From Ignavibacteriales bacterium (GTDB lineage Bacteria; Bacteroidota; Ignavibacteria; Ignavibacteriales; Ignavibacteriaceae): 64,000 nt of DNA. The notes under the pieces were generated by a model. It saw only the letters and a list, made by a program, of their open reading frames with translations, was not told the DNA's origin and did no database searches. The position numbers and the translations under genes are program-made. The stretch is from NCBI GenBank assembly GCA_016709765.1, contig JADJMD010000013.1, forward strand, positions 620,001 to 684,000, written 5' to 3'. The first letter of the stretch is position 1. Each line of letters opens with the position of its first letter. Of the stretch, positions 30,437 through 38,234 are shown piece by piece.

Positions 30437-30494
30437 ATCCCTATCCGACTGGATGAAGAAATCAAACAGATCACTTCGTTACGCTCGTGATGAC
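30437..30494. repeat. palindromic intergenic element ending ATGAC
   Basis: ATCAC...GTGAT arms (30470-30474, 30487-30491) followed by GAC, with a left part ATCC...GGAT. Related in layout to the elements at 33012 and 35015. Confidence 0.45.
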
Positions 30495-30501
30495 ATAACA
30501 A

Positions 30502-31380
30502 CTAAACTTCGCCACGCCAGTGTTGATTATGTGTTTTAAAACTTTCTAAAATCACATCATTAAGTTCATTATTAAGCGGACCTTGTTCAATAATTTTAAT
30601 ATTTGATTTTAGGTGTTCAATATTTGTTGTCCCAACAATTGCAGTATCAACTCCGTTTACAAAAACACTAAATCGTAAAAAAGTATCCAGCCAGTTTTTC
30701 TGTGCTGGTAAGTTCATTGTTTTCCATCTATGCCAGTATTCTTCGCAGTAATGTCCAACTGGTCTTTCAGAAAATCTCCAAGGTGCATTTGCAATCGGGC
30801 GTTTTGCAATTACTCCTATTTCCTTTTCTTTCGCTTGTTTGATAGAATCATCAAGATCTATCTGATCACAAATGTTTACTGATGTTTGAATACTGCCGAA
30901 TGAATTAGAATCAACGGCAAATTTTAATTCTTCGTTCTCGCCCGAGTAAGCTGCAAATCTAACTTTTCCCTGCTCGATAGTTTTATGCAGTGCTTCGATA
31001 ACTTCTCCGCGCTGTAAAGTATTTAAATCGCAGGAATGCAGATGAACAACATCAATGTAATCAGTTTTCATTAATTGCAAAGCATTATCAACTCCGGCAA
31101 GAATTATATCATAACTCCAATCAGCATAGCCTTCAATACCGTATCCGACTTTTGTGGATAAGATAAATTCATTTCTTCTATGTGAAATATATTTACCGAT
31201 TCTATCTTCACTTGCAAAATATCCGCGAGCAGTATCGATAAGATTAATTCCTAAATCCAAAACAGTGTTAAGAATTTTTTCTGAATCTTTTTCTGGAACC
31301 GCATAATCCCCTATTTCTCCAGCACCAAATCCAAGTGCGGAGACTTTTAAGTCTGTATTAGCAAAATTTCTGTATATCAT
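30502..31380 (-). CDS. aldo/keto reductase
   Basis: 292 residues. LGFGAGEIG near 16, NLIDTARGYFASEDRIG near 50-66 (Asp and Tyr of the tetrad), STKVGYG (Lys) near 75 and VVHLHSCD (His) near 112, so the catalytic Asp-Tyr-Lys-His set is in place. Uses NAD(P)H on carbonyls; the natural substrate is unknown. Monocistronic. Confidence 0.85.
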   Translation of the reverse strand: MIYRNFANTDLKVSALGFGAGEIGDYAVPEKDSEKILNTVLDLGINLIDTARGYFASEDRIGKYISHRRNEFILSTKVGYGIEGYADWSYDIILAGVDNALQLMKTDYIDVVHLHSCDLNTLQRGEVIEALHKTIEQGKVRFAAYSGENEELKFAVDSNSFGSIQTSVNICDQIDLDDSIKQAKEKEIGVIAKRPIANAPWRFSERPVGHYCEEYWHRWKTMNLPAQKNWLDTFLRFSVFVNGVDTAIVGTTNIEHLKSNIKIIEQGPLNNELNDVILESFKTHNQHWRGEV

Positions 31381-31447
31381 ATATTATTAATTATTGTATG
31401 AAACAGTTACTTAAGTTTTTTAAAAGTAATTAGCTAATTAGAAAAGG

Positions 31448-31939
31448 TTATTTAGTTGATTGTTCTAACTCATCAATAATTTTTTCTGCTTGTAAAACTT
31501 CTGAACACGGGACCATTAGTTTGATTTCATTGATTAAATGTCCTTTTGGATCGCCACTTGCTCGAAATAATGTATAATCGCCACCACCAAGAGAAATAGG
31601 GGAAGCCTTTCTTTCATATATAAATGGATGAAGTTCGTTTTCTTCTAAGGCTGATTTATAAAGGTTTATTTGTGGTTCATCTGATGAGCCAAACACGCGC
31701 GCCATTCCTTCATAAATTTCATAATTAGAATGTTCGTTACATAAAAAGATACCATTAACTCGAAGTCCGCATCTTTTACAATATGCTTGATGACAAATAG
31801 CGCAAACACCTTTTGCATCATCATCTGAATGATTAAAACAGTTTGCATTATCTATAAAAATTGTTCCGCATTTACCACAAAATTCTGCGTCATTAGATAT
31901 TTCTGTTCCGCAAAAATCACATAAAAGTTTATCGGGCAT
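31448..31939 (-). CDS. zinc-ribbon / B-box-like protein with DUF2007-like tail
   Basis: 163 residues. Zinc ribbon CDFCG...CGKCG (Cys 7, 10, 21, 24), a second Cys/His module (CFNH...CAICHQAYCKRCG...CNEH) like a B-box finger, and a C-terminal domain (NLYKSALEENELHPFI) resembling DUF2007. Probably a cytoplasmic binding protein; no enzymatic residues are seen. It lies 16 bases downstream of the desaturase gene and is probably co-transcribed. Confidence 0.65.
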   Translation of the reverse strand: MPDKLLCDFCGTEISNDAEFCGKCGTIFIDNANCFNHSDDDAKGVCAICHQAYCKRCGLRVNGIFLCNEHSNYEIYEGMARVFGSSDEPQINLYKSALEENELHPFIYERKASPISLGGGDYTLFRASGDPKGHLINEIKLMVPCSEVLQAEKIIDELEQSTK

Positions 31940-31955
31940 TATTCCTCCAAATGAT

Positions 31956-32921
31956 TTAGTCGATTGTAAGTCCGCCTCTATTATCTCTTGTCATTCTTGA
32001 ATAGAGAGAAAGTTTCGGGTCAAATAAAAATTTCAGCCAAAGCATCGTCCAAGATTTATGATAAACAAGATTGTCGTAAAACTCCGGCGCTGCTGCTTTT
32101 ACTTTAGGTAGGTTACTCCAGGGAATTGATGGAAAATCATGATGCTCATTATGATATCCAACATTTAGTGCAACTATGTTAAGTGGGCCATAATAGCTGT
32201 ACGTTTCCTGCGGTGGTGCGATAAGAAAATGTTCCTGTATCCATCTTGCGCCAAGTGGATGAAATCCTATAGAAAAGAAAAAAGAAAAAACTAAATAAAA
32301 AAATGAAGTCCAGCCAAAGAATATTATTACAAGTGCATCAACTCCAAAGACAACAATCCAATTAACAATTGTCCAGGCGTTCATAAATTGTATCTCTTTT
32401 AAACGCGGAGTACGCACTGCCTGAAAAACAGGGAATAAAATTTCCCATAAGGCTTTTCCAAAAAATGAGTGTCCGATTATTTTAGCTTCCCATTTACTTG
32501 CAAGATCAGCATCAAGATAATAGTCTCCCTGAAACGAATGATGTTTTAAATGATAACTTCTGAATGAAACAGAACTTGGCAGCACATTTGGAATATCTGC
32601 AAGAATTCCTGAAATATAATTCATTGCTCTATTTTTAAAGATAAGATTGTGTGCTGCTTCATGTATTAATACATAGCAAGCATGATTTGCAAAAGCTCCA
32701 ATAAAAAATGCGGCAAGCAATGCAAGCCACCATTGCTGGGAAGAAAGCAAGTATGCAATTGTAAGTTGCAACCCGATAGCAAAAAGTATTATTAAAAAAC
32801 TATATGGATTTCTTCCAATGTGTTCTCGCACTTCAGGATGCGTTTTAAGAATTGCGCGTGTTCTTTCTTTGTGCGGCTCAGGTGCAGTCGAAAACTGAAA
32901 ATCTATTTTTACAGAAGTCAT
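31956..32921 (-). CDS. membrane fatty acid/sphingolipid desaturase, DES1-like
   Basis: 321 residues. Three histidine boxes of the di-iron membrane desaturases: HEAAH (near 90), HLKHH (near 128) and NEHHDFP (near 259), with hydrophobic segments between. The N-terminus, EPHKERTRAILKTHPEVREHIG, looks like the Lipid_DES leader of sphingolipid delta-4 desaturases. It would insert a double bond in a membrane-bound acyl chain, possibly of a sphingolipid or related amide lipid. O2 would be needed, which is odd in a hydrogenase-rich anaerobe. Confidence 0.82.
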   Translation of the reverse strand: MTSVKIDFQFSTAPEPHKERTRAILKTHPEVREHIGRNPYSFLIILFAIGLQLTIAYLLSSQQWWLALLAAFFIGAFANHACYVLIHEAAHNLIFKNRAMNYISGILADIPNVLPSSVSFRSYHLKHHSFQGDYYLDADLASKWEAKIIGHSFFGKALWEILFPVFQAVRTPRLKEIQFMNAWTIVNWIVVFGVDALVIIFFGWTSFFYLVFSFFFSIGFHPLGARWIQEHFLIAPPQETYSYYGPLNIVALNVGYHNEHHDFPSIPWSNLPKVKAAAPEFYDNLVYHKSWTMLWLKFLFDPKLSLYSRMTRDNRGGLTID

Positions 32922-33011
32922 TTTAAGTTGCCTTTATTTATTTGACACTTTGACTAATGAAAATTACAATAAAATTTATTAAGATGTTAAGTGAATACAG
33001 GGAAAGAGTAC

Positions 33012-33088
33012 GTCATAACAAGCGAATCGATGTGATCTGACTAACTATTCGGATTGCTTATCTCGACTAAAGTCGGGATCGCAATGAC
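33012..33088. repeat. bipartite GTCAT...ATGAC palindromic element
   Basis: Starts GTCAT and ends ATGAC; the right half has TCTCGACTAAAGTCGGGAT (CGACT/AGTCG hairpin). Same frame as the element at 35015 (shared GATTGCTT core). Confidence 0.55.
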
Positions 33089-33097
33089 ATTCAATTT

Positions 33098-33673
33098 TTA
33101 CAGGTGATTCGTAAAAGCTTTTAAATGATTTTCTGATCCTTGTTTCAGATTTTCATAAACTGATTTTATATCAGGGTTATCTGTTTGTTCAATTCTTTCA
33201 ACAAGATCTTTTATATCCATTTCCTCAATTTCTTTTCCAACAAGCATTGCATCTTTAAATGATTGCTGCCCTTTAGTAACAAGATCATCATATAGCTTTT
33301 TAAAATCTGTACTAGTGAAAGAACCTATCTCATCATCAGTTACTGGATCAATAACTTCATATTTATCCAACAAAGCTTTTACAGCATCCATATGTCTCTG
33401 TTCACTTTCGGGAATGTTAACAAACATTTTTTGTTTGTATGTTTTACCGAGAGTTAAGTAAACATCACGTGCAAGTTTTTCTTCTAATCGCATATATATT
33501 AATCCATCTTTTTCACTAGATGAAAGATCGTATTTAATTGAGTCTATTGCCTGAATACAATTACCTTTTCCACCTTTACAATTTTCTTTAGATTTGTTTT
33601 TGTGACCACAATTTTGTGCGGACAATGAAAAATATGTGAGCAGGACTAAAACTAGAGTTGAGAATATTTTCAT
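33098..33673 (-). CDS. exported DUF2202 ferritin-like protein (copy 1)
   Basis: 191 residues: signal peptide ending SLSAQ, a Cys/Lys-rich linker (CGHKNKSKENCKGGKGNC) and a DUF2202 domain with four helices carrying E-E-K-L-A-R-D, E-S-E-Q-R-H-M-D, GKEIEEMD and ENHLKAF. The Glu/His pattern suits a di-iron ferritin-like site, but the activity of the family is unknown. A paralogue lies at 36743; a cytochrome and monoheme barrel lie between them. Confidence 0.82.
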   Translation of the reverse strand: MKIFSTLVLVLLTYFSLSAQNCGHKNKSKENCKGGKGNCIQAIDSIKYDLSSSEKDGLIYMRLEEKLARDVYLTLGKTYKQKMFVNIPESEQRHMDAVKALLDKYEVIDPVTDDEIGSFTSTDFKKLYDDLVTKGQQSFKDAMLVGKEIEEMDIKDLVERIEQTDNPDIKSVYENLKQGSENHLKAFTNHL

Positions 33674-33708
33674 TTGTTATAATATCTCCATAAATATTTC
33701 AAACAAAT

Positions 33709-33784
33709 TCTCATCTTATAGCAAGATGAGAAATTATGTATGTTGTTATTAAAGGTCATCCTTCAATTTAGCTAAGGATGACCC
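33709..33784. repeat. two perfect 10-bp hairpins in tandem
   Basis: TTCTCATCTT/AAGATGAGAA (33709-33733) and GGTCATCCTT/AAGGATGACC (33755-33784). The second has the GTCAT...ATGAC ends. Both lie between the monoheme barrel gene and DUF2202 copy 1; terminator or processing function is possible. Confidence 0.6.
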
Positions 33785-33795
33785 GTGAATTAAAA

Positions 33796-34992
33796 CTAAA
33801 ACGCTGTTATAAATCCAACACCAAACTTTGCATACTCGTGTGTAAAATCGTAATTAACTTCTGCAACCATTCTGATGTTTCTTCTGAAAACATATCCAAA
33901 ATGTCCAGAAAGAGTTTTATAATTTAGCTCTGAAAAATCTGATTCAATCCAGTTAAATAAACCCACTGCATACCATTTACTATCATCTCCGTTTGGGCGA
34001 TAAACCATTTCTGCGAATGCGCCACGGGTACCAATATTTGTAATATGCCCAACTTCTGCTGAACTATAGAATAAAGGATCATTGTCATTTCTTTCAACAT
34101 ATTGCAAATTTAATTCTAATGGGTCGAATGTAATTGTAGCATCACCACCTATCATCCATAATTTATTATCTAACCAAAAACTCTCTATCTCATTCGAATA
34201 TTGTTGAACTTCTCTCCCCCAATAACCCATTGCACCAAGCCTCAAATGCTCACCAACATCCTGTGAAATCCTACCCATAAAATTTTTATATTTGTCGTTG
34301 TCAAAATTGCCGTCAAAAAACCCTTCACCTATACCGCTGCCGTTTACGATTTGCAATGCAAGATCGGTCCCGCTTTCAAATCCGTATGTTAACATTATTC
34401 CCCTATCATAAGTTAAGTCAACTTGTGATGCACCTGGTCTAACTTTATATATATAATAATCATCACGAGTTAAACGCAATTCTCTTTTAAATATAGGATC
34501 ACAAACCTGAAACTGCCCGATTGTCAAATCAAGTTCACTTCCCAAAACATTATTAAACATTAACCAAGCATCTTCAATTTTTCCAGCTTCACCATTTTCC
34601 AAAATATAGTAAACGTAATAAGAAACATCTTTAGAAATTGCTCCACCTGTTAATAATTTAAATAAAAGCGGAGTTGTAAAATCCGATTTTTCTGTGTTGC
34701 TTTGGTTATATGTAACATAACCCTCCAACCTTAATGCAAGCGGAAGGTCACGTATAAGGGAAAGTTCAGGATCGCCGGTTTCAACAAAATATCTTGGCGC
34801 ATCCTGATCTTTTAGTACAAATCCGTTTCCGGCAAATTCATCGCCGTATGCTTTTAGCTTGGGAAATGGTGAGTGACAGGTTTTACAAGTCATATTGTAT
34901 TTTCTTGCAAAAGCTGGTATAGCAAAAACATCACTTGCAACTATAGCTGTTATGATAATTGCTAAAAACAATAGTAACATTATTTTTTTCAT
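33796..34992 (-). CDS. outer-membrane barrel protein with one N-terminal heme motif
   Basis: 398 residues from the ATG at 34992, where a clear signal peptide begins (MKKIMLLLFLAIIITAIVAS). Just after the signal is a single CKTCH heme motif in KYNMTCKTCHSPFPKLKAYG, then a long body of amphipathic beta strands to the C-terminus, ending in GVGFITAF. A barrel with one c-type heme at the periplasmic side could pass electrons outward. The pentaheme cytochrome gene is directly upstream, 100 bases away, so a joint role is likely (inference). Confidence 0.78.
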   Translation of the reverse strand: MKKIMLLLFLAIIITAIVASDVFAIPAFARKYNMTCKTCHSPFPKLKAYGDEFAGNGFVLKDQDAPRYFVETGDPELSLIRDLPLALRLEGYVTYNQSNTEKSDFTTPLLFKLLTGGAISKDVSYYVYYILENGEAGKIEDAWLMFNNVLGSELDLTIGQFQVCDPIFKRELRLTRDDYYIYKVRPGASQVDLTYDRGIMLTYGFESGTDLALQIVNGSGIGEGFFDGNFDNDKYKNFMGRISQDVGEHLRLGAMGYWGREVQQYSNEIESFWLDNKLWMIGGDATITFDPLELNLQYVERNDNDPLFYSSAEVGHITNIGTRGAFAEMVYRPNGDDSKWYAVGLFNWIESDFSELNYKTLSGHFGYVFRRNIRMVAEVNYDFTHEYAKFGVGFITAF

Positions 34993-35014
34993 TTTATCCT
35001 CTATGTTTAGCGAT

Positions 35015-35081
35015 GTCATTGCGAGGAGCTTACGATGAAGCAATCTAAATTGTGGTGGATTGCTTCGTTCCTCGCAATGAC
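35015..35081. repeat. GTCATTGCGAGGAG-type inverted repeat
   Basis: Left arm starts GTCATTGCGAGGAGC and ends GAAGCAATC; right arm is GATTGCTTCG...CTCGCAATGAC. The clearest copy of this element type; fills the gap between two cytochrome-type genes. Confidence 0.8.
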
Positions 35082-35091
35082 AGTTAGTTAT

Positions 35092-36456
35092 TTATGGTAA
35101 AACTGTAACAAAAGTTGAGTGTTCATTTACTTTAATAATTTCAGATTCTTCTGCCGGGACATTTAAGAAATCTGCAACAGGCTTAACTAATTTTTGATAG
35201 TTAAGGACAGCAGTTACTTTTAATTCTCCGGGAGCAATATTATCAGGAAGGTTAAAAGTAAAATATTCTAACTTTGTTTCGCGTGGCCCTAATCTGTAAT
35301 CCACTCCAAGAGATTTAGTATTCCATTGTTGTATCGTCATTCTGTTTTGCGGATCAAAATATGCCATTCTAAAAATTCTATCACCAATTGGAATTCCATC
35401 ACGCTGTACACCCTTAAAATTTGGATCACCTTTAGCTATCCCCATATCCTGATAAGCTAAAACATCGGCACCTATTGTATATTCTTCGCCATCAAATCCT
35501 TTTTTGTTTACGGGTAAATGATATACATCTCCTTTAGAATCAACGGCTTCAACGTGCATCCAGACAATTCTATCTTCAACCGAGCCTGTTGGGAATTTGT
35601 GTCCTGTTTTTTGATTAAACAATGCAACAGTAAATTTAACTACTTCACCGGGTTCTGCTTCACGAATATCAGGATGAATTCTTAATTCAATTGTTCCTTT
35701 TACTTTTCCGGGGTCGTGAGCTCCATGAAATAAATGCTGCCAGGCATCCGGATATTTATTCCCCATAGCGGCAGTATAACCTTCTGCTTTTGTCATGTGG
35801 CAATCCTGGCATTGAACACCCTGTTTAAAGTAGGGTCCTTCTTTCCATTCAAGATGAGTAGATTTTACCCAAACACCGTAAGGTGACATTTCATTATGAC
35901 AGGTTCCGCAAAAATCTCCGCTTTTTAAAAAATCGGATTGAATAATTTTATGTTCAGGCGAATTTCCAGTTCCACGTGGCCCATATTTTGTTTTGCCATC
36001 GGTTGGATTTGAAATAAAATTAAAATTATGCGGAGTATCTCCTTGAAATCCTGATACAGTATGGCATACATCGCAAGAAACTGATTCATTTGCTCTGGAA
36101 TTCATTTCAGGTTTAGGCGGTGGAACATCTCCGACTAAAAAAGAAATTGGAGCGTGGCATCCGTTGCAGCCTGCTTTTACTTCAGCAACTTTTTCATCTT
36201 TCTCTGCATGTGGTACTGCAAGTTCAAAATATTCAATCTCATCCCAATGATGCGTATATGCCTGCGACATCATTGCCTGTTTCCATTGCTGATAAAAATC
36301 TACATGGCATGCTGAACCGCAGAATTGAGGTGTTTTATATTCATCATATTTTCTCGTGCCTAGTGCTTCAGCGCCGGCTTTTGTTTGAGAAAAAATATTA
36401 ATTGATGTAAAACTGAATAGTATAGAAAGGAGTAAAAATAGTTTAAGAATTTTCAT
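35092..36456 (-). CDS. pentaheme c-type cytochrome, c554-like
   Basis: 454 residues from the ATG at 36456, chosen because GAGG lies just before it and the signal peptide begins there. Four canonical CXXCH motifs (CNGCH, CDVCH, CGTCH, CQDCH) and an unusual first one, CGSACH (CX3CH). The C-terminal about 180 residues (FPTGSVEDRIVWMHVEAVD) form a soluble domain. A periplasmic electron carrier of the cytochrome c554 style; the partner is probably the monoheme barrel encoded next. Confidence 0.82.
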   Translation of the reverse strand: MKILKLFLLLSILFSFTSINIFSQTKAGAEALGTRKYDEYKTPQFCGSACHVDFYQQWKQAMMSQAYTHHWDEIEYFELAVPHAEKDEKVAEVKAGCNGCHAPISFLVGDVPPPKPEMNSRANESVSCDVCHTVSGFQGDTPHNFNFISNPTDGKTKYGPRGTGNSPEHKIIQSDFLKSGDFCGTCHNEMSPYGVWVKSTHLEWKEGPYFKQGVQCQDCHMTKAEGYTAAMGNKYPDAWQHLFHGAHDPGKVKGTIELRIHPDIREAEPGEVVKFTVALFNQKTGHKFPTGSVEDRIVWMHVEAVDSKGDVYHLPVNKKGFDGEEYTIGADVLAYQDMGIAKGDPNFKGVQRDGIPIGDRIFRMAYFDPQNRMTIQQWNTKSLGVDYRLGPRETKLEYFTFNLPDNIAPGELKVTAVLNYQKLVKPVADFLNVPAEESEIIKVNEHSTFVTVLP

Positions 36457-36742
36457 AAATAACCTCATAGTTAGATTTGAGAATAGGTTTGGTTTTTCTA
36501 GAAAGTGATTTGGGTATAGCGGTATAGTGTCTGTGAATTATTAATAAACACAAATTCTTGTGTGAAATATTTTTTAACAAAATTGAAACAGTAAACATTT
36601 TTTAGCTCCCCTATGAACAATATAAAATTAAGAAAAAAATTAACTAAAATCAGAATTAATTATTAAATGGAAGACAACTATTGTTAATTGTCTTCCACTG
36701 CAAATAATAATACACTCAGAATTCAGTCGTAACTAAGCAAAA

Positions 36743-37357
36743 TCATTCGGTAGCTAAGGTTCTAATACATCCAATCAAATTTCTGTTAAAGGCATCAAGA
36801 TGATTAACCGAACCAGATTTAAGGTTCGTGTATATTCTAATGATCCCCGGATTTGTAACTACATTTGTTAACTGATCATCAAGATCAGCAATATCAAGTT
36901 CTTCAATTGCAACACCAACTAATACTGCTTCATTTAATGAAAGATTTCCTTGTAAAATCAATTGATCATAAAGCGTTTGAAATGTTGGGTCGGGAAATAC
37001 ACCAACTTCATGGGTAACTAATGGATCAGGAATGCTGTATTTGTCTAACATCCTTTTAACGGCATTCATGTGTGCTTGTTCACTTTCTTTAATATTTAAA
37101 AACACTTGAGAATTATACGCTGCACCTAATACTGTGTAAACGTCACGTGCAAGTTTTTCTTCTATTCTCATATGAATTAAACCATCTATTTCATCCTGTG
37201 TTACAGAATAATTTCCGCCATCGAGTATAACATTATTAATTGAGTTTGATTTTGATAAATTATTTTCCGGAGAAACAACTTCTGTATTTGTGTTACAACC
37301 AGCTACTAAAAAAACAAAAAGAAGTAAACCTAAAATTCTTGCAAATAACGTTTTCAT
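36743..37357 (-). CDS. DUF2202 ferritin-like lipoprotein (copy 2)
   Basis: 204 residues from the ATG at 37357; longer readings are the back of the neighbouring gene. Signal with lipobox V-A-G-C, then a Ser/Asn linker and the DUF2202 helices EEKLARDVY, KESEQAHMNAV, GVAIEELDI and SGSVNHLDAF, with the same metal-ligand pattern as copy 1. Membrane-tethered in the periplasm. It follows the Ca-binding-type gene by 73 bases, which hold a hairpin. The 286 bases upstream of the cytochrome gene (36457-36742) show no other gene. Confidence 0.82.
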   Translation of the reverse strand: MKTLFARILGLLLFVFLVAGCNTNTEVVSPENNLSKSNSINNVILDGGNYSVTQDEIDGLIHMRIEEKLARDVYTVLGAAYNSQVFLNIKESEQAHMNAVKRMLDKYSIPDPLVTHEVGVFPDPTFQTLYDQLILQGNLSLNEAVLVGVAIEELDIADLDDQLTNVVTNPGIIRIYTNLKSGSVNHLDAFNRNLIGCIRTLATE

Positions 37358-37393
37358 TTTTTTCTCTGTATAGTTTGTTCCAATAAACAAGCA

Positions 37394-37410
37394 GTGCTCT
37401 TTTTGAGCAC
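37394..37410. terminator. intercistronic hairpin
   Basis: GTGCTC pairs with GAGCAC around five T (with two further pairs outside a mismatch). No strong T run on the minus strand, so attenuation or processing between the two lipoprotein-like genes is more likely than full termination. Confidence 0.35.
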
Positions 37411-37430
37411 CGCCAGTAATAATTATCTTG

Positions 37431-38015
37431 TTACTTTCTTCCGCCTCTACCTTTTGAACCAGTTCCATCACAAGTTCCAGTTCCACTACCGGAGCCGTTA
37501 CCGGTACCGTCTTTTGGTCCAACACCGTTATTTCCAGTTCCATTTCCTGGGCCATATTTGTTGCCGCCAAACTTAGTCTGGGTGTTTTTTCCATGTCTGT
37601 TTTGCTGACCAGAGCCGTCTTGTGGTTTTACAAAATCAGGATCCTGACCGTTTGGAATGCCATCACCGTCAGCATCAAAAGCATTATCGTTTAGTCCGTC
37701 GCCGTTCAAATCAACAAAGCCTTTACCATTTTTTCTATTCTTTGAACCAGTATAGTCTTCGTCGCGACCGTTTGGAATGCCATCACCATCGATATCCGGT
37801 GCGTTATCATTGTAGCCATCGTTGTTTGCATCAACAAAACGATTGCTGTGTTCTTTGTTTTGAGTTTGAGTTTTCACTTTTAACTCACTCTTCACCTGGT
37901 TTTTAATTTGATTTTTTTCTTGCTTTGGTTCATCTTGTGCAAGAACAGTTGAAGAGAACAATACTGCCATAAGCACAACAGTTGAGAATATGCTTATAAG
38001 ATTTTTCTTTTTCAT
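37431..38015 (-). CDS. secreted protein with Ca2+-binding DGDG repeats
   Basis: 194 residues: signal peptide ending STVLAQ, a Lys/Gln/Asn-rich segment, then thrombospondin type 3/EF-hand-like acidic loops in tandem: DANNDGYNDNAPDIDGDGIPNG and DLNGDGLNDNAFDADGDGIPNG (each shown in short), and a Gly/Asn-rich tail. Likely Ca2+-binding in the periplasm or surface. A sigma-54-like promoter lies 49 bases upstream, opposite the sensor kinase gene. The product at 42817 is a shorter relative. Confidence 0.75.
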   Translation of the reverse strand: MKKKNLISIFSTVVLMAVLFSSTVLAQDEPKQEKNQIKNQVKSELKVKTQTQNKEHSNRFVDANNDGYNDNAPDIDGDGIPNGRDEDYTGSKNRKNGKGFVDLNGDGLNDNAFDADGDGIPNGQDPDFVKPQDGSGQQNRHGKNTQTKFGGNKYGPGNGTGNNGVGPKDGTGNGSGSGTGTCDGTGSKGRGGRK

Positions 38016-38063
38016 TTTATCACTCCTTGTTTTAATGTGAATTATTTTGTTTGGTAGTGGTTC

Positions 38064-38079
38064 TCCAAAGTGCGTGCCG
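38064..38079 (-). promoter_or_regulatory. candidate sigma-54 (-24/-12) promoter
   Basis: Minus strand reads CGGCACGCACTTTGGA against TGGCACGNNNNTTGCA: the GG, CACG and TTG positions match, with changes at the first T and the -12 C. It lies about 50 bases before the Ca-binding-type gene and divergent from the sigma-54 two-component genes. Confidence 0.45.
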
Positions 38080-38234
38080 CAAAATTTGTTTAATTTTTAT
38101 TGGCTATGCGATGTTTTTTTTGATATTCGACTAACACGGCGAATTGCGGCGACTGATTGGACGAAGAACGATTTTATAAAAACTTTTTATTCATTAATTC
38201 TTTTCATCTAAAAAATTAAAAAGTAATTTGCAGT

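Noticed and set aside
37358..37594. N-terminal extension of the DUF2202 lipoprotein frame
   Set aside because: It reads the end of the Ca-binding-type gene in another frame and precedes a clear signal with lipobox; the ATG at 37357 is the better start.
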